NCBI GenBank assembly: GCA_900313005.1
Contig: ONZJ01000002.1
Location: 1,442,996 to 1,506,995 of the forward strand
Direction of reading: 5' to 3'
Origin: Rhodobacteraceae bacterium EL129
GTDB taxonomy: Bacteria; Pseudomonadota; Alphaproteobacteria; Rhodobacterales; Rhodobacteraceae
DNA length: 64,000 nt
The notes under the pieces are model-generated. The model was given only the letters and a program-made list of their open reading frames with translations. It made no database searches and had not been told where the DNA came from. The position numbers and the translations under genes are program-made. Shown here in pieces: positions 19,401 through 28,300 of this stretch; position 1 is the first letter of the stretch; each line of letters starts with the position of its first letter.

Positions 19401-22317
19401 CGTTGTGGACGGCGTCCCGGCCCGTGGTGATCTTGATCATTTGCATGAGATCGGAAATCGCAAGGTCCAGCGAATCTGCGAGAACCGCATGGCGATAGAG
19501 GAACGCCAGGGTTGAGGCATCCAGCCTGATCGCGCGGTTGGCCTCGACCGGATCTTCGGGATCAATGCCCAGTGCCGGGGCAAGCGCCACGATCAGCTCC
19601 AACAATCCTGCCTCGCTGAGGCCGAGGCCCAGCTGCAGCCGTTGCGAGATAAAGCTGGCCGCGTCCGGGCCGGTTTCGGGCAGCGAGGAATCGTCGCGCA
19701 AGCCGGGATGCACGAAGCGCAGGGCAGGGGCCGGGAATGGGGTCGCTTCAGAGCCCGGCTCCAACCGGTTAAAGAGTTTGTCCATCAGCCCTTCTTCGTC
19801 ACGGCCTGTCGGGATGGTCGGAATGTCGCCGGTTAAGGCAACGGTTTCCTCAACGCTCAGGTTCAGGCGTTCCATGGCGGCTTGGGTCCAGACCAAACCT
19901 GCAATGACCCCGCCAGACAAGGTGGTGCCCATCCGGTCCACCGCCATGTCCAGCGATTTGGTATCCCAGCCCAGAGCACGCTGCAGGCGCAAGAAACGAT
20001 GCGCCCGGTCCATCGTGGCGTTTGTCGCACCGATCACTTTCTCGACGTCGTTCTGAACGCTTTGGCTGTTGCGTTTGCTGGCGTTGATGCGAATGTTCTG
20101 CGCGCCGCGTTGGGACACATAGCGGGTGTCCATCAATTCGCCAAAGGCCTCGCGCGAGATGTCCATGATGCCCAGAACTTCCTGGACATCAAACGCATTG
20201 ATCCGGCTGCCGGTGCGTGAAAAAGAGAACCTGTAAAGCGCGTTGAGATAGCTGTTTGACGCGCGCGGGGTGATGATCATGTCATAGCTGGACATGGACA
20301 ATCCCAGGGCAGCGGCATTGGCCTCGGCCTGCGGGGCTTCGGGGCGCATCAGCTGCATGATTTCTGCGCGATCCGTGTTAAAATCCGTGATGTAGCGATC
20401 AGCCGAGGCCACGCGATTATCAAACGGCGTAATGAACGAGCGCTGCGCGACGGCCAATCGGCCATCATAGACACGTTGCCGGACGAGCGCGCGGTCGCTG
20501 AGATCGATACCCGCATCAATCCGGCGGGCCAGCGCGTTTTCCAGCACCTCATTGATGATCTCAAGAGTGGGCACCAGCGTGTGGGTGTTGTCGCAGGTCA
20601 GCTCGGTCGTCCACAGATCAGGGCGGCGCACGATCAGATTAAGCGCGTGATCTTTCTTGGCACCGGTGAAATCCTTGTTGGTCACATGGGTTTCAATAAA
20701 GTTCATCAGATCGACGAAATACGCCGCCGGGCTGAGAATGGAATCGCAATGGCCACAATCGCAGTACGACTGGCTGCCAAAGAGGTCCTCATAGCCGGTC
20801 AGTTTCTTCAGGCCATCGGTCACGTCTTCAGGCAGGAACACCCACGGCAGGGTCGGCTCGCGCCAGCGCAGCTCGTCCAGCAATGTGCCCACGGCATTGG
20901 TCACCCCGAGACGCACGTCACGGGCCGCAGCAATCAGCGTGCCCGCCGAGGCGAAGGCCATGCCTGTCTGCGCCACCAAGGCGTCGGCGTTCAATTCACC
21001 CACCTGCACGGCTGAGTAGAGCCCGCCCTGCATCAGTTGGTTCGCCTGTTCCACGTTTTGCGTCAACCGGTAGGTGCGCGCCCGCGCTTTGATGTTTGTC
21101 ATTACCTGCTGGCGTTCTTCGCCCGACAGCCCATCGAAATTAATCGCATTCAGGTCTTTGGAATCCGGGGCGTAGTCCATGTTCAGGAAATCAACATCTG
21201 TATTGTTTTTCAAAAACTTGTCCACCACTGCCACGCGGTTTTCGATTTCGCTCACGATGCGAGCGGCGGGCTCGCCGCTGGTTACGATCTTGTCCAGCTC
21301 CAGGCCGGGATAGCTGTGCACTGTACGCCGCATGGCCGTCAGGGCGGCGCGTTCCTTTTCTTCCAGCTTGTCGTCTTCCGCGCTGGGGTGCAGACGGTCG
21401 GGCGCGCCTTTCAGGATATTGCTGACCGTGCTGAAATCTTGCTGCATGACCTGTTTCTTGGGTGTTTTCAGACGTATGGTCAGCCCTTCGTTGGGAAACT
21501 CTGCTTCGATCCGTCGCTTGAGGGCGCTGGCCTCAAACGCGGCTTGCTCCGGGTCTTTGGTGCCGACCTCCTGACCCAGGATCGCAAGGCCCATTTCTGC
21601 ATCCTCGACGCGCAGCAGGTCGGTCATCTTCTTAACCCGTCCCCCCAGTGATCCGAACCGGGTGTCGGCCAGACGCCCCACGGCGTCGGGCTGTCCGCCC
21701 AGCAGTTGTGCAAGACCGCCGATGGTGCCCAGACGTGTCGCCTCATCCGAACTCAACTTGCCTTCGATGGCGAAGGTTGCGACGACCTGATCATTCAGGC
21801 CGGACAGGGCAGGGACACGTTTCAGCAGCAACTCGACCTTGTCGTCCTTGAGGCCTGCGATACCCGCAATCTCGGCCACCTCAAGGCGGCGAAATTCTGA
21901 ACTGAGGTCGCTCAGCTCTGCGACAGGCGTGTCCTGGGGCGCACGCGGCTGATCCGGTTGAACCTCTGAGTCATCGTCCTGTGGGTCATTGCGTCTGGCG
22001 TCCTCGCGCAATTCGGCCAATGCGGCTTCAAGCCGTGCGCGGGCTTCTTTGTCGAGACCTTGGGTTTCAAGGGTTGCACTGATGATATCGGCCTCGCTGG
22101 CGCCCACGATTTTGTCTTCCGGAACCTCGTCCAGAATGTATCTGGTGGCGTCTGCTTCGGTCCCCAGCACATCGGCAATGACAAGACCTGCTTTCTTGCG
22201 GTGGATCTTCGCGATGGATTTGAACGCCTCCGAGCTGCGCTCGATCTGGCCAAGTTTGACGCGGGCCTCGGTTTTCAAGGCGCGCAGTTCTTTGAGGTTC
22301 AATACTCTGTCTGACAT
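13411..22317 (-). CDS. Tc toxin subunit TcA (insecticidal toxin complex A component)
   Basis: This 2968-residue protein is a TcA-type component, which forms a pentameric injection needle. The N-terminal half is helical with the VRP1-type block SQSYCDCGHCDSILSPAAYF near residue 520. A neuraminidase-like/ABC-toxin region lies around residues 1450-1620 (WEANRKVFLWPENYMQPSLR, then VYNNRLHLFWVEMS). A coiled-coil shaft with a glycine-rich hydrophobic stretch is near 2420-2560 (IAYTVGAIMGGTSGVIHLIP). The TcB-binding region is at 2600-2700 (YWDAAHAGLLAGERL, LKETGACDF, LLYPGHYRRVIKAVRLSI). It is about 450 residues longer than a typical 2500-residue TcA. The start ATG 22317 has GGAGGA 9 bases upstream. 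It begins 73 bases after the TcB-TcC gene. Confidence 0.92.
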   Translation of the reverse strand: MSDRVLNLKELRALKTEARVKLGQIERSSEAFKSIAKIHRKKAGLVIADVLGTEADATRYILDEVPEDKIVGASEADIISATLETQGLDKEARARLEAALAELREDARRNDPQDDDSEVQPDQPRAPQDTPVAELSDLSSEFRRLEVAEIAGIAGLKDDKVELLLKRVPALSGLNDQVVATFAIEGKLSSDEATRLGTIGGLAQLLGGQPDAVGRLADTRFGSLGGRVKKMTDLLRVEDAEMGLAILGQEVGTKDPEQAAFEASALKRRIEAEFPNEGLTIRLKTPKKQVMQQDFSTVSNILKGAPDRLHPSAEDDKLEEKERAALTAMRRTVHSYPGLELDKIVTSGEPAARIVSEIENRVAVVDKFLKNNTDVDFLNMDYAPDSKDLNAINFDGLSGEERQQVMTNIKARARTYRLTQNVEQANQLMQGGLYSAVQVGELNADALVAQTGMAFASAGTLIAAARDVRLGVTNAVGTLLDELRWREPTLPWVFLPEDVTDGLKKLTGYEDLFGSQSYCDCGHCDSILSPAAYFVDLMNFIETHVTNKDFTGAKKDHALNLIVRRPDLWTTELTCDNTHTLVPTLEIINEVLENALARRIDAGIDLSDRALVRQRVYDGRLAVAQRSFITPFDNRVASADRYITDFNTDRAEIMQLMRPEAPQAEANAAALGLSMSSYDMIITPRASNSYLNALYRFSFSRTGSRINAFDVQEVLGIMDISREAFGELMDTRYVSQRGAQNIRINASKRNSQSVQNDVEKVIGATNATMDRAHRFLRLQRALGWDTKSLDMAVDRMGTTLSGGVIAGLVWTQAAMERLNLSVEETVALTGDIPTIPTGRDEEGLMDKLFNRLEPGSEATPFPAPALRFVHPGLRDDSSLPETGPDAASFISQRLQLGLGLSEAGLLELIVALAPALGIDPEDPVEANRAIRLDASTLAFLYRHAVLADSLDLAISDLMQMIKITTGRDAVHNGPELRRLLEVTKRLEDFPFDLPTILALAGLNMEALLMPDDIAATLVSDIADAELMHFAPTVLAFMDGVSEDQSRAIIAANAGLFDAVEGDMLRLKANVGLTPTITAPTSGFPAGLGEGDIQAALEGFNIRTILSAQLAIALGVDEDKLDALLSYASVNLGTANILNAFYGGAQNALVAALTKLARPLAMLGDPAVTPANVTFLAANAGLFNLGANRSAPLTRPALMAMGAYVSALQAGDGTPNHATAVDAVLAAHTAANGFDAADMSQLALACGSTEAITQIFAAGMDLPDDAPQALDHLRRTVAFADDRGLGADAMSLLASSDPAALGQATESLISALHLKIRDADSFAAVLEGHEDALRGQRRTALVDNMIRTSSGRFNTISDIYNYYLIDPEMEGCARTSRVVSAIGSAQIYVQRILLNLEQDRRSASASNHVHVSPTRIPEDEWDWRKNYRVWEANRKVFLWPENYMQPSLRDNKTPQFEELEQTLLQQDLNEQTIQDAYAKYLKGFEEVANLKIAGAFHEHSYGTNTDVLHIFGCTAEDPPTYYYWTVENLVFNHLVPNRRVSYSARKKIDIALPSRHVSPIVYNNRLHLFWVEMSTSPNNVVEEGENKFRGYRHTLNVKFSALRLDGSWTAPQSLALKASGAIRDGGLLIDSLVSKHPNIFTRTPKYSATITHHAEYEEGYTLTASCAKRVYPAIFGDELYFTIGSRHEQYKVDLFNRVATRPSSTERNSLRSYWDRNINMFHIRNTGSGRRIHHQSVRSEGTYHPAPFYGVQDQVKTWSTVRDNKFGSGYHQNQLNAAFDDFNLEGSDINPTVAAINDITSDIIVPNSDWPHASLLIQKDSDVSLIHYNFGSGSRPYEARRLGTTLPTELSRTLFYDGVAGLLARETQKEFRERTLLVTSRNYRTKHVGPTNKMDFKGPLGTYYREIFMYIPALLAAHQNAKGDYASAQGWYAKVFDPTADFPSGTNLNGLNDAQRLQAERDRVWQYVEFAGLRPANLRDILTDEEAQETYRKDPFNPYAIARLRLSAFQKNIVMRYVDNLIDWADSLFRQFQRETVDEAHVLYDMARQILGPRPADTGDCGESTLSKRTYEKIKPHMEKGQDFLIEVETSYFAGIASAQLGQLVANPQFMQVGELQAQRAGLEARLESAITPEMRFDATRPAVVHARIEDGARGTTEQIETDDVTVATLKDQLTAMPAAEIVPEYQAQAMRYEQATRSDGALGRHMNWTATTAVAAVRGNTIASVSRPRAAAAGARWRPDEMVISVVRQVGPAFCVPRNKDLLELWDRVEDRLFKIHNCLNIDGERVDLALFAPEIDPNALVRARAAGLSLSDILASTAGNLPPYRFSYLVGKARDYVGLVQSLGSKLQSAIEKRDAEELTLLRQTHAANMQNLVTKIREQELEISKKALEEVIARQAAVDYRKGYYEGNLQSDLLPWERTQQILTHGSTIAYTVGAIMGGTSGVIHLIPQLGSPFAMKYGGHELGSSFKGWSKMFSDTAKMMEVFGKSASLEAKFERRRSGWKHQVKLDDHELKQIAKRVEAAEIRVMIAERALENHKEAIKNQEEILDFYESKFSGVELYTWLASSLQGIYRSAFNAAFGMAKLAEAAYRFERPHDNATLLDLTYWDAAHAGLLAGERLSVDLVEMEKKFIETNYRKIEIGQPFSVAQLDPTALMALKETGACDFTVPEFAFDLLYPGHYRRVIKAVRLSIACVTGPYVNIPATLMLTGSKIRPEPTTDGDAGLVDQALRHTVSITTSTAQSDAGVFDFSFADPRYMPFEGAGAAESQWRLVLPDAFRPFDYDTINDVILHVSYTAESDGVLRSHVDTQSAALVGALGEVLSATPLPRAISLRQEQSSAFHMLRTGPVGAPVTIPVTNTALPLPLQGPDLVIDRAMLLLKVADGADATGVEITLNGTTLSGFTALPDFPGYLGTSAATAVAAGLVNDHTMAISDPGALAPADPADTAAVAEGSVEEIVLYAEVSLA

Positions 22318-22390
22318 AACTTAGTCCTCCAATAAAATTTGGTTCAGCGGCCGGAAATACGGCCCGTAGATTTGGGTCTGTTGGGTGCGC

Positions 22391-25300
22391 CTAAAACGGC
22401 GCGAAACTTTTGAAATTAAGTCCGAGGGCGCGAATAATGCGCCGTGAATGTTCAGAGTGACACCAGGCTAGGACGACCTCGTCGCTGTGTTGCAGGACCG
22501 CGGCCAATTGGCTGTCCGTCATGCGTGTGACATCGTGAATGTCGATGCGGACGCTTTTGGGTAGACCTACGAGGTCCTCGATGAAAAATTTGTTGGCCCT
22601 TTGCAAAGCATCGAAGCCTGCGGTGTCTCCGTGCCGTCCGGTCAAAACGTTGATGACACCTTTCCCGCCATTTCCATCCAGATGTGTGACAAGGTCCCTG
22701 ACGTGGCCTGCATTCACCGCGTCGGTCGAGGCCCAGATGCGGCTGCCTCCGGGGCTGCGGAAGCCCAGGAATTCGACCTTGCTCAGCACTTGCTTGCTCT
22801 TGAAGCCCAGGAAATCAAATCCTTGTTTGACCCAGCTCGTTGACATGTAGCTGTTGGAGCTGTTCCAGAATTCGCGCAGGCTGCGACTTTTGAACGGGTT
22901 CCAGTTGATCCCCGCGCGGACGCCGCGTGTCAGTGCCTTGCGCCAGAATTGACGCGTAAACACCGTACCAATGCGAGTCAGAGCGCGCCGACCCAAGCTG
23001 GTGATGACCTTAAGGCCGACTTTCAGCCCGGCTTTGATGCCTGCCAGACCGCCGAATGTGGCGACCGTCAGAGCAATGTCGACAACCGTCAGCGCCAGAT
23101 AAGCGGCCTGCCCCCAGGATCCGAGGTTGAGCGAGCCCATGCCGCCCGGAATGCCACCGGATTCGCCATTGGGGCTGTCGCCAAACTCGAGGTTCCAATA
23201 GCCGGCAACGCGCACGATGTGATCCATCGCCGTGGCCGGTTTCTGACCGCCAGCGCCGCTGGACCCGTCCTGACCTTGTTGAGGCTGATCACTGCCGCTA
23301 CCGCTTTCGTTGCTGGTGCCTGTGCTATCGGGTGACCCTCCGGGTCCACCACCATCGCGCTGCGGTGGCTGCGTGCCAGGAGGGGCGATTTCAGTCCCGC
23401 CCGAGCCCGATTGCGGATTGCTGCCGTCTGGGGCCGCGCCTCCTGTTTCACCGCCGTTGGTCGAGCCTTCGGGGATTCCACGGTCGCTGCCACCTTCGCC
23501 GCCGCCAGGCGTATCGCCCGTGCCGGTTCCGGTTGAGCCATCGCGTCCACCCGGTGTGGTGCCGGTGCCATTGGCGCCAGGGGTCGTGCCGGTGCCATCT
23601 TTCGTACCATCCACGGATCCATCTGGCGCGCCGCCCGGAACTCCGCCGGGAACAGTGCCATTTCCTTTGCCGGTGCCAGTGGTGGTTTTATCGCCCATGC
23701 CTGACGCATTGGGATCACCTTTACCACCTCCAAGACCGGTGCCTTCGGTCCCGCGTCCACGGGCGTTGGGATCCTCGGATGTGCCTCCGCCACCCGTGCC
23801 GTCTTTGTCGGACCCAGCGGTGCGACCGGGGCCGTTTTCATCCGTCTCTACAGTTGCGCCGTCGTCTTCGCCGTCGCCGTCGCCGTCACCGGTCGCATCG
23901 GTGTCACCTTTGACGGTTTCGTCATCGTCGCCTTCGGTGCCTTCCGTGCCTTGGCCATCGACCCGACCTCCAGGTGTGGTCGTAGTTTCCTCGCTGGTGG
24001 TGCCTTCGTCGGTGGGTGTCTCGGCGTCAGGATTTTCTTTTGTGCCGCCGGTGGTTGCCTCGTCAGGGTTGTCGGTGGTTTGAGCACCCGGAGTACTGAC
24101 GACACCCACGTCCTTGCCTGCGGCCAGGGTGCGTTCTGCAATCGCGGTGATCTCTGCGACGGTGCCGAAATAAATCTGGCCGCTGTCTGTCATGAACCAA
24201 TTGAAGTTGCCTTCGGCCATGAGGCCGCGCAGGCGTGTTTGTTCTGCCGCAGGTAATGAGTTGAAGCTCGCAGTCACTGCAGCTGGCACCCGCGCCCGGA
24301 CGGGCACTGTACGGCCGCGCGACTGGCTGGTCGTGGTTTGTAGGCCCGTGGGATCAAGGTTCACGATCGGGTTGTTCTTGGCGTAGATGAACAGGTTGGG
24401 GCTGTCCACGTCACCTGCCGGATCAGGAGAGATCCAACGACAGAGCCACGAGGCATAGTAGCGCTGCCCGATATAGTGCAGCCCGGTCGTGGCATCGCGT
24501 TCCTTGGCAATGAAGCCCGAGGATTTCAACGACACTTCCCGGGCGCTGTCTGCGGCGACAAAGGCCGCGGCCCCAAAGGGCAGGTATTCCTCGTAAGAAA
24601 TGATCTGCGCTGCCTCATCCAGACGCAACGTCGCCGAGCCCAGGTGATCCGACAGCATATAGCGCACCAGATGACTGCCCGGCTGATCGGTTTCGCGCGC
24701 GGTATCGTCCTGGGTCCAACGGTGCATCTCGGCGATCTCGCTCAACCCGTCTGAGATACGAGTGGTATGGCGCTCCAGTATTTGGGCCGCCCCGCGGAAG
24801 TGGCGGTGGATTTCACAGCCCCCAAGATAAAGCACCTCGCGACGATCAATCGAGCCATCCGCCAGCAAGCGACGGGTGACTTTGCGAGTGCGTGTGCCAC
24901 CGGCGTCGTAGACGTACACCTCGTCATCATCGGGGCGTGCATCGGCACTGCGATCCACCACAACCACCCGGGACAGGCGCTGATCATGGCGCCAGGTGAG
25001 CTGCGATATGTCCTCCATCCGCAGACGTTCACCACCTGCGCCAAAGCTTGCCATGGTGTCCGTGACACGCCGCGACCGGTTTGAGGCCGCATCAACCCAG
25101 AAATCATTGGTCCAGTTGCTGGCAGTGGCCGAATGACGCAGGCGCGTCAGGTTGCCGCCCAGGTCATAGGTATAGGTTTGGGTGAACCGCTCAAGCTGCG
25201 ATCCGTCCGCCAGCGCCACCGTGCCGGGCCGCGCGGCCCCGCCGGTCAGGGCAGGATGTGCACGTCCTTCGCAGTTGGTCAGACGATAAAAGGCATCATA

Positions 25301-28300
25301 GCCATAGCGACGATCTGCCGAGACGGGTGTTGAGGCACTGAAGAAGGCCGAGGCACCACCCGCAGATGTGCCATGGGCAAGGTCGCGGCAGGTGGTAATG
25401 TTGCCGACAGGGTCGTAGGTGTAGTTCAAGTCCTGCAACAGGGCGGCTCGGCCTCCGGCGATCGAGCGTTGCGCCTGAATGCGCGTCACGCGGCGGGTCA
25501 TCGGATCATAGCTGCGGGTCAGCGTGACGCCATTGCCCATAACTGCCGTCTCGCGCTGATCTTCGATTGAGTTCACGATGCCCGAAATCACCTCAAGCGG
25601 GGCCACACTGCCATCTGCGGTGGCCACAGTCATCGCGGCCAGGGCACCGCGTTGGCCGAAGTTGGGGGTGATCACCGATCCATCTGGACGCTCTTCGCGA
25701 ATAACGCGGTCCAAGGCATTCAACTGCATCCGATCAGTAAACACCTCTGGCGACAGCGCGGGTGGTGCTTGTAGATCAACAACCGCATCCACATCGTCAA
25801 AGAACTGCGTTTCCTGGTGCAGCGCCGTGCCGAAGGGAGTGGCGCTGATCAGGCGATAGCGCCCGGCCTCGTCATGGGCTTCGACCGGGTGGCCATAGAG
25901 GTTCGCCCGCTGGGTGACAGGGTCGTTTGGATCATCGGCATAGGTGTAGGCTTCGGCCTGTCGATTGGTCACGCCGTCATCCACCGAGACGGTGATCACG
26001 CGGTCCATAGCATCAAATTGTGTTGTCACCTCGACACCATTGGCCAAAGTCGCGCCCACCTGATTGTCATAGGCGTCGTGCAACAGGACGGTGGTGCCTG
26101 CATCTGCGGACACCTCACGGATCAAGCGGCCTGCCATATCATGGGTGCGCCGGGTCGAGGTCAGGCCGCGCGCATCGGTAACGGTCTGGGGCAACCCATC
26201 CCAGCCAAAGAGAGTGCGGATGATGCGGGAGTTGCCTAGGCCATCGTCTTCGCGAGCCATTATGGTGCGGCCTGCGCCGTCAAAGGCCAGCTCAATGGGT
26301 GTGTCTGCATGGGGCAGAGTGACATCCAGCGCATGTCGGTCTGGGTGCGTGGGCGGCAGGATCTCGCGAGACAACCGCCAGGCCGATGTGGCCACGGTAT
26401 CATTCGCATCATAGCTGCGGTTCCACCACGCGCCGTATTCAAAGAGCTCTACCGCGCCATCGGGCATCAGGCGTTGCAGCAGTCGCCCGGCCGCGTCGTA
26501 GAACTGTTGTGTACCATGGCCCAGACCTTGCAGCAGGGCGTCATCCTCAAACGCAGGCGAGGTTGAGAAGAAGCCTTCAAAACTGCGGATCGGCTCGCCT
26601 TTGGCGTTAAAGGTCGTCCAGCCGGTGGAGGCCCAGCGCTCGGCGACAGGCGCGAGGCTGGGGGTGCCATCGGGGCTTGTGATGATGGCCCCGGTGCCGT
26701 CACGCTGAAGGGCAGGGCCTGCTTCGGCGCGCATCTTCGACATGATCGTGCGGCCTGAGCCATCGTAGTAGGACAACGATACAGGCCGCAGCCCTGTCGA
26801 CTGCGCAGCGCCGTGGCCATCGTGGGCCAGATCAGCAGTTGTCAGCTGGGCCAGGCGTACTGGGGTGCCGTCTCGCGTCCAGCTTTCCAGATCATAGGCC
26901 ATTGCCGTGGCCGCCCCGTTCAGGGCTGCGTTTGGATCGCTCAGGATGGTGCTGATGTCTGGCAAAGGTGCATTGGCGGCCAAGGGGTCAAACCCGAAAT
27001 CAGTGTTGCCGCCAGCCCCATCCGAGACAGTGCCCCCAAAGGCGGATCGCACGGGAATGCCAAGGGCATCAAACTGGAACACTTCCCAGCCGCCGTTGGG
27101 CGTGGTGGTGCGCGCGGTTTGCAGAGCCGTGTAATCCATCTGCCGCGTAGACCGCGCGCCATTGGCATCGGTCGTGCCCAGGGCGAAAAGTGCTGAGGCA
27201 TCGTAGGCCGTGACCACGCTACGGCCATCGCGCAGGGTGGAGCCTGTGCCAAGGAAGAACTGCGCGGCATCTGCATAGAGCGTGGTTTCGCTGCTCTGCC
27301 ACCAATGCCCATTGCGTAGGGTGTATCCCAAGGTATCACGGCGTGCATTGATCGACGCACCATAGGTGTCGGTCATAAAGTCTGCACTGGTCGCGGCCTT
27401 CTCGGTGTGATGCAGGCGCAGGGGCTGTGCCGTTTGCCCAAGGGCCAACACATCTGTTCCCGCAGCGTTCCAGTAAAACAGCTTTGTCCACTCGGTGCGA
27501 ATGGCACGCCCGGCGACGGGTGTTTGGTCGTGGGTCAACGGGCCTGCCAAAGCCACAACTGCCACAGCAGCCATTTCGGCAGAGGTGAACATGCCACCAG
27601 CCGGTGCAGTCAAGTCCGGGATGGCAAAGGTTTCTTCCTCAACAGGATGATTGAGGGCAAGGGTTTGATCCGTGTCGGTATGGGACACGCGGGCCCGGCG
27701 CAGCACGCAGTGCAGCCGGGTTTGTTGCGTGTCGATGGGGGCCACGGCTGCGCGCCGCGGATAAATAACTTCGGCTGCCAGGGTGATGGCACCATAGGCA
27801 TCGCGCTCCAGCACAAAGCCGTGGGTGACGCGGGGATCATTTGCCTGCCCGTCATATAAGGAATTGAGGTTTTCAGTCTCATGCACACTGGCCACAGCCC
27901 GTTTGTCAGCCCGTCTGCGCCCGGCGCGGTCTGGCGCGCCGATGGCGAGTTGCTCCAGCCGCACGGTATAGCCTGCGGCGGTCACGGATAGGGGCACGGC
28001 TTCGGGGCCGTTTGGCCCTATGGCGTAGATCTCGGTGCGGATGTCGCGGCCCACAAGATGCCCACGCAGGGCGGCATAGGTGTGGCCGTCCACACCGGGG
28101 GCGGCTCCCATGTCAAAGGTGAACGCTTCGGGTTGGCGGGACAGGGCATCACCCGACCAGAAGCGTGCGCTGGGATTAACCGATCCGCCCTGATCAAAGA
28201 AACTGCGGGTCAGTGAGGGGGCCGATACCGCGAACAGATCTCCATCCTGATGCACGTAATCGGCGTCAATCACGTCTACTTCGCCAAAGCCCACAAACCG

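Noticed and set aside
22349..22364. Possible weak terminator between the TcB-TcC and TcA genes
   Set aside because: The stem is only 5 bp and the T-run after it is broken; the two genes are more simply read as one operon.
23310..24083. Plus-strand frame of 257 residues, very rich in proline, valine and serine
   Set aside because: It is the antisense of the Gly/Thr/Asp linker of the TcB-TcC gene; the odd composition is a mirror of that repeat, and it has no ribosome site or domain.
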